This document shows, one piece after another, positions 26,480 to 35,760 of a stretch of DNA of 64,000 nucleotides (position 1 is the first letter of the stretch; each line of letters opens with the position of its first letter). The translations under genes were made by a program, and so were the position numbers. Under the pieces are notes generated by a model. It was not told where the DNA came from, made no database searches, and saw only the letters and a list, made by a program, of their open reading frames with translations. The DNA comes from Ga0077523 sp038324085 (GTDB lineage: Bacteria > Pseudomonadota > Gammaproteobacteria > Burkholderiales > Ga0077523). The stretch spans positions 1 to 64,000 of the forward strand of contig JBBQHP010000005.1 in NCBI GenBank assembly GCA_038324085.1, given 5' to 3'.

Positions 26480-28354
26480 ATGAATTCTTCTATTCCGGGC
26501 TCTGCCGAAGGACGCCCGCACCTGCAGGTTGCGGACCCGGCCCGGCTGCGGGCCGCGGCGGAAGACGATGCCTGGTCGCGCTTTTCCCAGGCCGACAACG
26601 CCGAAGCGTTCTGCCAGGCCTGGCTCGCGGTCACTTGCATCAAGGCGGGCGCGGTCGATGGCATTCTCGTGCTCGCGCAACCCGGCGGTGGCGGCTACGT
26701 GCCGGCGGCCGTCTGGCCGGATTCCAAGCGCGATCGCGCGAAGCTCGGTGAAGCCATCGAGCGGGCGATTCAGGGAAACGCGCTCATCGCGGTTCCCGCC
26801 GGGGACGATGGCAGCCGGCTGCACGTCGCGCAGCCGATCCAGGCCGACGGCGCGGTGCTCGGTGCCGTGGGCGTGGACGTGGATGGCCGCGGCGAGCGCG
26901 AACTGCAGAGCCTGGCGCGCGAGCTCGCGTGGGGCGCGGGCTGGCTGGAAGCGCTGCTCCGCCGCCACATGGCGGCGGGCGATTCGGCCACGGCCGCGCG
27001 CCTGCGCCAGGTGTTCGATGTCTTCAGCGCCGCGTTGGAGCATCACGGGTTCGTGCCGGCGGCGACCGCCACGGTGACTGAACTCGCTTCGCTGCTCGAC
27101 TGCGACCGCATTTCGCTCGGCATCCAGCGGGGCAAGCGTTCTCAGGTGAAAGCGTTGTCGCACACGGTGCAGTTCGAGAAGAACGCCGAACTCACCCGCG
27201 CGATCGAGACCGCCATGGACGAGGCGGTCGATCAGAAGTCGCGCCTCGTCTGGCCGCCGGAAGATGGCGCCGAGGGCCACGTCCTGCGCGCCCACGAGAA
27301 GCTTGCGCAGGTGCACGGGGCGGCGGCGATACTGACGGTACCGCTCACGCGCATGGGTGAAGGCGTGGGGGCGCTGTGCCTCGAACGCGCCCGGGTCTTC
27401 ACGCACGAGGATGTCGAACTGGCCGAGGGCCTGGCCGCCTTGCTCGGCCCGCTCATCGAGATCCAGCGCGCGGCCGACCGCGGCCCGATCGCGCGAATCC
27501 GCGACGCACTGAAGGACGTGTGGTTCCGCTTCTTCGGCCCCGGCCACGCCGCGTGGAAGCTGACCGGGTTGGTCATCGCCGCGTTGACGATCTTCTTCGC
27601 CGTGGCCACGGGCACCTACCGGCTCGCGGCGGATACCCGGGTCGAAGGCGCGATCCAGCGGGCCCTCGCCGCACCGTTCGAAGGCTACATCGGCGAGGCC
27701 GCGAAGCGCCCGGGCGACCTCGTGAAGCAAGGTGAAGCGGTGGCACGCCTCGAGGACCGCGATCTGCAACTGGAACGCATGAAACTCGCGAGTCGCCGCG
27801 AGCAGCTCTACAAGCAGTATCGCGAAGCCCTCGCAAATCATGAGCGCGCCGACATCCGGGTGATCGGTTCCCAGGTGGAACAGGCGGACGCCGAACTCGC
27901 CATCGTCGAGGAGAAGCTCGCGCGCACGGCGATCTCCGCGCCGTTCGACGGCGTCGTGGTGAGCGGCGACCTGACCCAGAAGCTCGGGGCCCCGGTACAG
28001 CGTGGCGACGTACTGTTCGAGATCGCGCCGCTGGAGGACTACCGTGTGGTCCTCAAGGTCGACGAGCGCGACATCCGCGACGTGGCCGTCGGCCAGCATG
28101 GCGAGCTGGTGCTGCAGTCGATGCCGTCGGAACGGCAATCGATCACCGTGGCGCGGGTGACGCCGGTCAGCACGCCCGAGGACGGCCGCAACTACTTTCG
28201 CGTCGAGGCCAAGCTCGATCACGGTGTCGAACGCCTGCGTCCCGGCATGGAAGGCGTCGGCAAGATCAGCGTCGGCGAGCGCAAGCTGATCTGGATCTGG
28301 ACGCGCTATCTGCTCGATTGGGCGCGGCTGCAGCTCTGGTCGATCATCCCGTGA
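26480..28354 (+). CDS. GAF-domain HlyD-type membrane-fusion protein
   Basis: A 624-residue two-part protein. Residues about 1-335 are soluble; roughly 180-335 look like a GAF sensor domain (ATVTELASLLDCDRISLGIQ at its start, VPLTRMGEGVGALCLER near its end). One membrane segment follows (about 360-385). The rest is a HlyD/membrane-fusion adaptor: half of a lipoyl domain (AAPFEGYIGEAAKRPGDLVK), a short coiled coil, the second half (ISAPFDGVVVSGDLTQKLG) and a beta barrel. The predicted topology puts the GAF domain in the cytoplasm and the adaptor in the periplasm, a way to link signal and export. GAGGAAA precedes ATG 26480; the stop overlaps the next start in a GTGA. Confidence 0.8.
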   Translation: MNSSIPGSAEGRPHLQVADPARLRAAAEDDAWSRFSQADNAEAFCQAWLAVTCIKAGAVDGILVLAQPGGGGYVPAAVWPDSKRDRAKLGEAIERAIQGNALIAVPAGDDGSRLHVAQPIQADGAVLGAVGVDVDGRGERELQSLARELAWGAGWLEALLRRHMAAGDSATAARLRQVFDVFSAALEHHGFVPAATATVTELASLLDCDRISLGIQRGKRSQVKALSHTVQFEKNAELTRAIETAMDEAVDQKSRLVWPPEDGAEGHVLRAHEKLAQVHGAAAILTVPLTRMGEGVGALCLERARVFTHEDVELAEGLAALLGPLIEIQRAADRGPIARIRDALKDVWFRFFGPGHAAWKLTGLVIAALTIFFAVATGTYRLAADTRVEGAIQRALAAPFEGYIGEAAKRPGDLVKQGEAVARLEDRDLQLERMKLASRREQLYKQYREALANHERADIRVIGSQVEQADAELAIVEEKLARTAISAPFDGVVVSGDLTQKLGAPVQRGDVLFEIAPLEDYRVVLKVDERDIRDVAVGQHGELVLQSMPSERQSITVARVTPVSTPEDGRNYFRVEAKLDHGVERLRPGMEGVGKISVGERKLIWIWTRYLLDWARLQLWSIIP

Positions 28355-30501
28355 GCTCCGAACTCTACAGTCCGTCCTGGTATCGGGTTGCGGCCCTCAG
28401 GCCGCGGCTCAAGACGCATGCACAGGTGCATCGCCACCACTATCGCGGCCAGCTCTGGTACGTGCTGCAGGACCGCGCTTCGCGTCGCATGTATCGATTC
28501 AATCCGGCGGCCTGGCAGCTGATCGGCCTGCTCGACGGCGAGCGCTCGGTCCAGGAGGCCTGGGATCTCGCGTGCCACCGCCTCGGCGACGATGCTCCGA
28601 CACAGGACGAATCGATCCGCCTCCTCGGCCAGCTGCATGGCGCCGATCTGCTGCAGAGCGACCTTCCGCCCGACGTCGACGAGCTGCTGCGGCGCTACGG
28701 CAAGCAGCAGACCGGAAAATGGTGGCGGAACTTCAAGAATCCGATGTCGGTGAAGATCCCGCTGCTGGACCCGGACCGGTTGCTGCGCGCAACGCACGAT
28801 CTGTACGTGCCGCTGTTCTCGCGCTGGGGCTTCTTCGCATGGCTGTTGCTGGTCGGGTCCGCCTGCGTGGCGGCCGGGTTCGCCTGGCACGATCTCACCG
28901 AGAACCTGTCGGACCGGGTACTCGCGCCCAGCAACCTGCTCACGATGATCCTGCTGTTCCCGATCGTGAAGACGTTCCACGAATTCGGCCACGCCTGCGC
29001 CGTGCGCGCCAAGGGCGGAGAAGTGCACGAGATGGGGATCATGTTCCTCGTGTTCCTGCCCGTCCCGTACGTGGACGCTTCGGCGTCGTCCGCATTCCGC
29101 AGCAAGTGGGAGCGCTTCATCGTCGGCGGCGCAGGGATGATGGCGGAGCTGATGCTGGCGGCGCTGGCGATGTTCGTCTGGCTCAACGTCGAGCCGGGCA
29201 TCGTGCGCGCCGTGGCCTTCAACGTGATGCTGATCGCCGGCATCTCCACCGTCCTGTTCAACGGCAACCCCCTGCTCCGGTACGACGGCTACTACATGCT
29301 CTCGGACCTGATCGAGATCCCGAACCTCGGCCCGCGCGGCACCAAGTACGTCTACTACCTGATCGATCGCTATGCGTTCGGCGTGCGCGAACTGCAGGCG
29401 CCCGAGGCGAGCAAGGGCGAGAAGCGCTGGTTCGTGTTCTACACCATCGGCTCGACCATCTACCGGCTGTTCATCACGTTCGCGATCGTTCTGTTCATCG
29501 CCGGGCAGTACTTCGTGATCGGCGTGCTGCTGGCACTCTGGGCCGGCTTCTCGTCGATCGTGCTGCCGATCGGCAAGGGCATCGTGCACCTCGTGTCGGG
29601 CAAGAGCCTGCGGCGCAAGCGGCAAAGCTCATGGATCATCGCGGGCGGGACCTTGACGGTCGTGCTGGGCGTGATGTTCCTCGTGCCGTTCCCGGTGTGG
29701 ACCCGCACCCAGGGCGTGCTTTGGGTGCCCGACCAGTCCGTGGTTCGGGCGGGCGCCGACGGCTTCGTGACCCGGATCGTTGCGACTCCGGGACAGAGCG
29801 TCGCGCCCGGCACGACCCTGATCGAGATGGAAGACCCGCTGCTCGCGCCGCAGGAACGGCTGCTCGAGGCAAAGCTGGAGGAACTTGACTTCAAGCTGCG
29901 CGCCCAGAGGGTCGGTGAGGATCGCGTGCAGGCCGGAATGACCCGGGACGAGATCGCCTACACGCAGAAGGAACTGAGGCGCGTGCAGGAACGCCTGGCG
30001 GGTCTGCACGTCACGGCGCCCACCGAAGGGCGCTTCGTGGTCGCGAATCCCGCCGACATGCCGCTGCGCTTCGTGCACCGCGGCGAGCAGCTCGGTTTCG
30101 TGGCGCCGCTGTCCGAGCGCATCGTTCGCGTGGTCGTGCGCCAGGACGACGTCGACCTGGTGCGCAATCGCACCCGTTCGATCGAAGTGAAGCTCGCCGA
30201 GCGGATACCCGACACCCTGTCGGCGACGGTGATCCGCGAGGTGCCCGCGGCCACGGGGGACCTGCCGAGTCTCGCATTGTCCGATCGCGGCGGCGGCGCC
30301 ATCGCGCTCGATCCGCGTTCGTCGGAACATCCCCAGGCGCTCGAGCCCTTGTTCAATTTCGAAGTGAAGCTGCCGCCGCGCGTGGGCGACCTGCACATCG
30401 GCGGCCGCGTACACGTGCGCTTCGATCATGGTTCGGAACCGCTGGCGAACCAGCTCTACCGTTCGGTGCGCCGGCTGTTCCTGAAACGCTTCAGTGTCTG
30501 A
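28351..30501 (+). CDS. PqqD-like / M50 metallopeptidase / HlyD fusion protein
   Basis: A 716-residue membrane protein with three parts. Residues about 20-110 resemble the PqqD/RiPP-recognition fold (YRFNPAAWQLIGLLDGERSV, then a helix ending LHGADLL). Residues about 145-460 are a site-2-protease-like M50 membrane domain with the zinc motif FHEFGHA and the third-ligand region NGNPLLRYDGYYML, and six or so hydrophobic segments. Residues about 470-716 form a HlyD adaptor: VVRAGADGFVTRIVATPGQS, a coiled coil, LHVTAPTEGRFVV and a beta barrel. It could bind, cleave and pass on a substrate at the inner membrane. GTG 28351 overlaps the upstream stop (GTGA), and its own stop overlaps the SecA-like gene by 8 bp. 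Confidence 0.82.
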   Translation: MSSELYSPSWYRVAALRPRLKTHAQVHRHHYRGQLWYVLQDRASRRMYRFNPAAWQLIGLLDGERSVQEAWDLACHRLGDDAPTQDESIRLLGQLHGADLLQSDLPPDVDELLRRYGKQQTGKWWRNFKNPMSVKIPLLDPDRLLRATHDLYVPLFSRWGFFAWLLLVGSACVAAGFAWHDLTENLSDRVLAPSNLLTMILLFPIVKTFHEFGHACAVRAKGGEVHEMGIMFLVFLPVPYVDASASSAFRSKWERFIVGGAGMMAELMLAALAMFVWLNVEPGIVRAVAFNVMLIAGISTVLFNGNPLLRYDGYYMLSDLIEIPNLGPRGTKYVYYLIDRYAFGVRELQAPEASKGEKRWFVFYTIGSTIYRLFITFAIVLFIAGQYFVIGVLLALWAGFSSIVLPIGKGIVHLVSGKSLRRKRQSSWIIAGGTLTVVLGVMFLVPFPVWTRTQGVLWVPDQSVVRAGADGFVTRIVATPGQSVAPGTTLIEMEDPLLAPQERLLEAKLEELDFKLRAQRVGEDRVQAGMTRDEIAYTQKELRRVQERLAGLHVTAPTEGRFVVANPADMPLRFVHRGEQLGFVAPLSERIVRVVVRQDDVDLVRNRTRSIEVKLAERIPDTLSATVIREVPAATGDLPSLALSDRGGGAIALDPRSSEHPQALEPLFNFEVKLPPRVGDLHIGGRVHVRFDHGSEPLANQLYRSVRRLFLKRFSV

Positions 30502-32461
30502 CGCGGCCGCCGGCAGCATCCTCGGGCACGGCTTCTATCCCGAGCGGCTCGAACCACGCGAGAGCTGGCTCGAGCGCACCGCGCGCCGCCCCGCGCTGTG
30601 GGTCGAACGCGCCCACGCCATGCGCGGCGGTCGCTTCGACCGTTTCATCGCGGCGGTCAATGCCGCGGGCCCGGAATTCGACGGCCTCCGGCTCGAGGAA
30701 CTGCGCGCCCGCGCGATGCAGCTGCGGCCGCTGCTGAAACGCGACGGGCTGATCGATGTCCACACCTCGCGCGCATTCGCGCTGGTGCGGGCCGCGGCCG
30801 GGCAGACGATCGGCATGCGCCACTTCGATGTCCAGCTCGCCGGGGGCTGGATCCTGCTCTCCGGACGCGTCGCCGAAATGGAGACGGGCGAGGGCAAGAC
30901 CCTGACCGCGACCCTGGCCGCCGCCACCGCCGCGCTGGGCGGCTGGCCGACCCACGTGGTCACGGTGAACGACTATCTCGCGCAGCGCGATGCCGAGGAA
31001 ATGGGGCCGCTCTATCGCGCGCTCGGCCTCACCGTCGGCTGCGTGACCCAGAACGTGCCGTTGCCCGAACGGCAGGCGCAGTACCGCAGCGACATCACCT
31101 ACTGCACCAACAAGGACGTCACCTTCGACTACCTGCGCGACCGCATGAAACTGAAGGGGCGACCGCGGCCGTTGCGCTACGCGGTGGAGAAGGTCGCGGG
31201 TGGCGGCAACAGCGAGCTCACCTTGCGCGGCCTGCATTTCGCGATCATCGACGAGGTCGACAGCGTGCTGGTGGACGAAGCACGCACCCCGCTCATCATC
31301 TCCGGTGACACCGGCGATTCGGGTCTCGAGCGGCTGTATCGCGAGGCGCTGCAGCTGGCCGGCGAACTCCAGCGCGAGGCGGACTTCGTGCTCGAGCATC
31401 ATGAGACCAGCGTGCGCATCACCGACCAGGGCAAGAAGCGTCTGGAGGAACTCGCGACGAACATGCGGGGGGTGTGGAGCGGACCGAACCGGCGCGAGGA
31501 ACTCGCGAAACAGGCCTTGTCGGCGCTGCACCAGTTCCAGCGCGACAAGCACTACCTCGTGGAAGCGGGCAAGGTGGTCATCGTCGACGAGTACACGGGG
31601 CGCACCATGGCGGACCGTTCCTGGGAGCGCGGCCTGCATCAGCTGATCGAGGTGAAGGAGGACTGCGCCCTGACCGGACAGCGCGAGACGCTCGCGCGGA
31701 TCTCGTATCAGCGGTTCTTCCGGCGCTACCTGCGCCTGTCGGGCATGACCGGGACCGCCAAGGAAATCTCCGCCGAGCTGTGGTCCGTGTATCGATTGAA
31801 GGTGACCCGGGTACCCACGCGCAAGCCGGTGCTGCGGCAGATCGCGACGCCGCAACTGCTGCCGACGCTGGCCGACAAGTACGCGGCGGTGCTCGCTGCG
31901 ATCCAGCGTCAGCACGCGCTCGGCCGGCCGGTGCTGGTGGGCGCGCGCACGGTGGAGGCGTCCGAACGCCTCGCGACGCTGTTGGCGGAAGCCGGTCTCC
32001 CGCACCGTGTGCTCAACGCGCGCCAGGACAAGGAGGAAGCGGAGATCGTGGCCGAGGCCGGACAGCCCGGCCGGATCTCGGTGGCGACCAACATGGCCGG
32101 CCGCGGAACCGACATCAAGCTCGCACCGGAGTCGCTTGCAGCCGGTGGGCTGCACGTGATCGCCACCGACATGAACGAGGCTGGGCGGATCGATCGCCAG
32201 TTGTTCGGCCGCTGCGCGCGGCAGGGCGATCCCGGCAGTTGCGAAGTGTTCGTGAGTCTCGAGGACGAACTCGTCCAGCGCTACGGCAGCGTCGCCCACA
32301 AACTGCTGTCGCAGGCGCTGTCGGACGCGAAGGCAGGTCGCCTGCTGTTCCATCTCGCCCAGAAACGTGCGGAGCAGGTCCACGCCATGATGCGCAAGGA
32401 AGTGCTCGAGATGGACGACTACCTCGGTGACCTGCTGGCGTTCGCAGGGCGGGCCGAGTAA
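30494..32461 (+). CDS. SecA-like ATPase, C-terminally short paralog
   Basis: A 655-residue SecA motor. Walker A is METGEGKT (about 129-136), Walker B/DEAD region DEVDSVLVDEARTPLIISG, the second nucleotide domain has SGMTGTAKE, VATNMAGRGTDIKLAP and FGRCARQGDPGS. So NBD1, the preprotein-crosslinking domain and NBD2 are present. It stops soon after LAQKRAEQVHAMMRKEV, the start of SecA's long scaffold helix, so the helical wing domain, most of the scaffold and the zinc/SecB-binding tail are missing (SecA is normally ~900 residues). It must be an accessory SecA, not the housekeeping one. GTG 30494 lies within the 3' end of the M50 gene, which implies a shared role in export. Confidence 0.85.
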   Translation: MSDAAAGSILGHGFYPERLEPRESWLERTARRPALWVERAHAMRGGRFDRFIAAVNAAGPEFDGLRLEELRARAMQLRPLLKRDGLIDVHTSRAFALVRAAAGQTIGMRHFDVQLAGGWILLSGRVAEMETGEGKTLTATLAAATAALGGWPTHVVTVNDYLAQRDAEEMGPLYRALGLTVGCVTQNVPLPERQAQYRSDITYCTNKDVTFDYLRDRMKLKGRPRPLRYAVEKVAGGGNSELTLRGLHFAIIDEVDSVLVDEARTPLIISGDTGDSGLERLYREALQLAGELQREADFVLEHHETSVRITDQGKKRLEELATNMRGVWSGPNRREELAKQALSALHQFQRDKHYLVEAGKVVIVDEYTGRTMADRSWERGLHQLIEVKEDCALTGQRETLARISYQRFFRRYLRLSGMTGTAKEISAELWSVYRLKVTRVPTRKPVLRQIATPQLLPTLADKYAAVLAAIQRQHALGRPVLVGARTVEASERLATLLAEAGLPHRVLNARQDKEEAEIVAEAGQPGRISVATNMAGRGTDIKLAPESLAAGGLHVIATDMNEAGRIDRQLFGRCARQGDPGSCEVFVSLEDELVQRYGSVAHKLLSQALSDAKAGRLLFHLAQKRAEQVHAMMRKEVLEMDDYLGDLLAFAGRAE

Positions 32462-32498
32462 CGCCGCGTCGGCCGCCGTACCGGCCGCCCCGGGCCAT

Positions 32499-32538
32499 GA
32501 TGACCCGCCGGGTCCCCGATCACTCGGCCGGGGTCATC
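32499..32538. terminator. Hairpin between convergent operons, no U-tract
   Basis: GATGACCC at 32499-32506 pairs with GGGTCATC at 32531-32538, with a GC-rich loop of 24 bases. It sits in the 81-bp gap between the stop of the SecA-like gene and the end of the convergent pair, where a bidirectional terminator would be expected. There is no run of T on either side, so intrinsic termination is uncertain. Confidence 0.3.
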
Positions 32539-32542
32539 CGCG

Positions 32543-33058
32543 CTACATGTCGTGCTGCTGAGGTTTCGCCTGCAGCGGGCGAGGAGGTCCAGGGGGGGTC
32601 ATCGACCCTGGCGCCGGTTCGGATGGAGCCGGGGTCCCGGGCGCGGGCGCCGCGGTGCCACGCGCGGCGCGGATCACCATCTGCACCTTGCGGTCCTCGG
32701 TACCCTTGGTGTTGTCGAACACGACGTAGTAGTTGCCGGTTTCCGGCATCACGAGCGCGAAGGACAGCCGGCGTTCCACCGGCGCCATGAACACGGGTTC
32801 CTGCGGCTTGGGAAAACGCTGGAAATCGGCCTCGGTCAGGAACACGACGACTACGCGTCCGGTGGCCTGGATCGCCACCGAGACCTGGGCGTCCTTCGGG
32901 AGATTCCTCAGCCGGAGGGTCTTGTGCGTTCCGGCTGGGACATTGGTGGTGAGCTCGGCCTGGTTGCGTTGCGCCGCCGCCGGCTGCGCAATGCAGGTCG
33001 CGAGCGCGGCGAAGGCAAGCCACGCTACGCGTGTCAGCGGGCGAATTTCACGCGGCAT
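32543..33058 (-). CDS. Secreted beta-rich protein with Pro-rich tail
   Basis: A 171-residue exported protein. Signal peptide (VAWLAFAALATCIAQPAAAQ) is followed by a domain of about 100 residues with strands like VPAGTHKTLRLRNLPKDAQV, VERRLSFALVMPETGNYYVV and a final VQMVIRA. This layout recalls GOLD or bacterial pre-peptidase C-terminal-like beta sandwiches. The last 35 residues are Pro-rich (PAPGTPAPSEPAPGSMTPPG). I do not recognise a named family. The start ATG 33058 lies 25 bp inside the upstream adaptor gene, so the two are translationally coupled. Context points to a periplasmic part of the export system. Confidence 0.68.
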   Translation of the reverse strand: MPREIRPLTRVAWLAFAALATCIAQPAAAQRNQAELTTNVPAGTHKTLRLRNLPKDAQVSVAIQATGRVVVVFLTEADFQRFPKPQEPVFMAPVERRLSFALVMPETGNYYVVFDNTKGTEDRKVQMVIRAARGTAAPAPGTPAPSEPAPGSMTPPGPPRPLQAKPQQHDM

Positions 33059-33855
33059 TTCGCGCCTGCGGGAATCTTCAAGCCCGGATTGGGCAGTTCG
33101 AGCCGCACGCCGAACGTGCCGCTCGCCGCGTCGATCACCCGGTCGGCGAGGACCACGGTAGCGCGGTAGTCGCCACCCGGCGCCTCGGGCAGCACCCGGG
33201 CGTGCGTGCCGATCCTGATCTTGCCGTAGAGGTTGGCAGGCAGGACGACTTCGACGTTCAGCGGATCGACTTCGGCGAGCTTCAGGATCGGGTTCTTCAC
33301 GTTGGAGGTCGCAAACTCGCCGTTGGAGAGATAGCGCTCGACCACGACACCGTTGAACGGGCTGCGGATCGTGCGCAGTTTCACCACCTCTTCGGCGCGC
33401 TGCATCTCGAGCTCGTTCAACTTCTGGTTCTCGTGGACTTCCTTCAGCTCCGACTCCGCCAGTTCGCGCTGAGTTCTCGCTTCATCGAGGGCGCCCGCGG
33501 ACACGAAGTTCTTCTTGTACAACTCGATGGCGCGTTGTTCCTTCTTGATGGCGAAATCGAGCCGCGAGGCGGAGGCTTCCACCGGGCCTTTCATCAACGC
33601 CTTCGATCGGGCAAGCGCGAGAGCCGCCCGCTCGGGGCCGGATTCGAGCGTGACGATCACCTGCCCCTTGCGCACGAAGTCGCCACGGCGAACGTGGACC
33701 TCCTCGATCAGGCCCTCGATCGGACTGCGGATCTCGGCGGTCGTCCGTGCCTCGATGAGGCAATCGTATTCGTTCGTTCCTTCGGCCGCGTGGGCACAGG
33801 CGCCCCAGCACACGGTGGCCAGGATCCACAACGGGGCCTTACGAATCTGTTTCAT
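33034..33855 (-). CDS. Periplasmic HlyD/RND-type adaptor protein
   Basis: A 273-residue membrane-fusion-type protein with a cleavable signal peptide (ending ACAHAAE) in place of a membrane anchor. After it come the first lipoyl half (IRSPIEGLIEEVHVRRGDF), an alpha-helical hairpin of about 80 residues rich in Glu, Lys, Ala, the second half (IRSPFNGVVVERYLSNGE) and a beta-barrel domain. It may form the mid-periplasm part of a conduit with the two HlyD-bearing proteins encoded on the other strand. Start is ATG 33855 behind AGGAAA; the longer in-frame leader upstream has no signal character. Confidence 0.8.
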   Translation of the reverse strand: MKQIRKAPLWILATVCWGACAHAAEGTNEYDCLIEARTTAEIRSPIEGLIEEVHVRRGDFVRKGQVIVTLESGPERAALALARSKALMKGPVEASASRLDFAIKKEQRAIELYKKNFVSAGALDEARTQRELAESELKEVHENQKLNELEMQRAEEVVKLRTIRSPFNGVVVERYLSNGEFATSNVKNPILKLAEVDPLNVEVVLPANLYGKIRIGTHARVLPEAPGGDYRATVVLADRVIDAASGTFGVRLELPNPGLKIPAGAKCRVKFAR

Positions 33856-34074
33856 TTGACAGGTTTCCTGTGCATTGCCGGCGCATTCTGGCCATCGGGG
33901 GTTCGCTTGTAAAGCCTCGAAAATATGAATGTTTTTCAGGGACAATGGAGCGACTTACGCACTGGACAAAGCTGAGTGCCGAGAGTATTTTCCGCTCTGA
34001 CATCGGCAGACCTACACACCAAGAAAGCGTTCCCCGAAGGACGCGATCCGGGGTCGAGCACATGAAGTCAGTGC
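33856..34074. other. Divergent intergenic region, locally AT-richer
   Basis: This 219-bp segment separates the adaptor gene (minus) from the giant-protein remnant (plus). Around 33910-33990 it is clearly more AT-rich than its surroundings, so it probably holds promoters for one or both directions; I could not pick a convincing -35/-10 pair. A short frame with ATG at 34062 ends after six codons. No signal-peptide coding sequence for the giant protein is found here, which supports a 5' deletion at about 34075. Confidence 0.4.
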
Positions 34075-35760
34075 GTGGATGAGGCGTCTGCTTCCTACAC
34101 CTCGTTCCGGGGCGTCGTGGACGAGGTCCGGTTGTGGAACGTCGCGCGGACGCAGTCGCAGGTCCGCACCGACATGAGCCTCAACGTGGCGCCTGATGCC
34201 CCGGGGCTGGTCGGTGACTGGCGCTTCGGCGAACTGCCGGTCAACGCGGGACTGGTGCTCGATTCGTCCGCGAACGGCAATGACGGAACCACGCTCGGCA
34301 CGCCGGTGCGGCTGGTGCCGCCGGTCCACACGACCACACTGGACAGTCCGGCAGACGAGCTCTGGCTGGAGGCACGCAGCGACGAGCCGAACGTGGTCGT
34401 GGGCGTCCAGGGCACGCAGATCGCGTTCACCACGCTCAAGAATTTCGCGGGGACTGCGCGCGTAACGGTCATTGCCCACGATGGTTCGGGGCTCGCAGGA
34501 ACCAGCAACGGACGCACGGCGGAATACAGCTTCGACGTCACCTTCCGCGACAATGCGATCTACGGGGTCAAGTTCAACGACCTGAATCGCGACGGTGTGC
34601 GCCAGGCGGGTGAGCCCGGCCTCGACGGCATCAAGCTGTTCCTCGATGCCGACGGCGACAACGTGCTCGACCCGGGCGAACAGTTCACCTTCACCGACGC
34701 GAACGGTGAATACGCGCTGCGTGATCTCGACCCGGAGCCTGCGGTGCCCGCGGTGGTCACCGCAGCGTCAGCGCTCGCCACGCTCGATCTTGCCGACGGC
34801 GGGACGTTCGAGCAGTACAACGGTTCGACCTTCAGCAACTTCAAGAGCAGCTTCGTCATCTTCAATGCCCCGCTCACGCGCACCGACTTCTACGCCATCC
34901 GGGACGTGCGCGTGGCGTTCACGCTGAACGGCGCCAACCTCGGGCAGATCGTACTCACCCCGGCGCTGGTTGCAACCAACGCGACGCTTTCGAACCTGGT
35001 GGCAGATATCAACGGGCTGCTGACCTCCGGCGGCCTCGGCGAACTGATCGTGGCGGGAAGCAACGGCACGCAGATCGAGTTTCGCACGCTCGCGGCCGGC
35101 AACAACCAGGTCCTCACCGTGACCGCCTCGACGCAGACGCGCTTCGAGGAGCGGGTGTTCACGCGCCAGTTCACGGGCCTGTTCGGTACCGGGCTGTCTG
35201 ATTTCCAGCTCGGTTTCAAGACGACCACGTCGGTCACGCTCGCAGCCGGGGGACTCGGGTTTGCGACGCCCAGTCAGTCCGGGCAGGGCGGGGATGCGGC
35301 GCCGCGGATCGTGGAGATCCCTGCGGGCGGGTGGGCACCGACCACCGGTGTCGCCACCGACGGATCCGGACCGGTCGGGGTGCGCGCTGTGACGTTCTCG
35401 ACGCCAGGCGAGATTTCGGTCGGTAACGATTTCGGCAACGAACAGCTCGCGACGCTCGCGGTCTTCGCTCCGCCCGTCGAAGCCCTGGTGGAAGGCGCGC
35501 TACTCAGGTTCACCGGCAGTGTCACCGCGTCCGATCCGGGTGATGCACCCCCTGACAGCGCGCTCGCGCGCGTCGCCGCACCGGCGCCCACCTACACCTT
35601 GTCGTGGCGCCTGCTCGATGCCGTCGGCCACGAGGTCGGGACCGGCACGGGCGAGACGTTCGAGTTCGTGGCTCCCGACCAGGGCAACTACACTCTGTAC
35701 TTCTCCGCCTTCGACGAGACCAACCAGCGCAGCCTGTACCCGCTCGCGGTACCGTTCGCG

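Noticed and set aside
30494..30600. RLEPR near the N-terminus of the SecA-like protein, recalling the LEPR motif of giant exoproteins
   Set aside because: Five residues in an Arg-rich protein are likely chance. The downstream pattern of such exoprotein leaders is absent.
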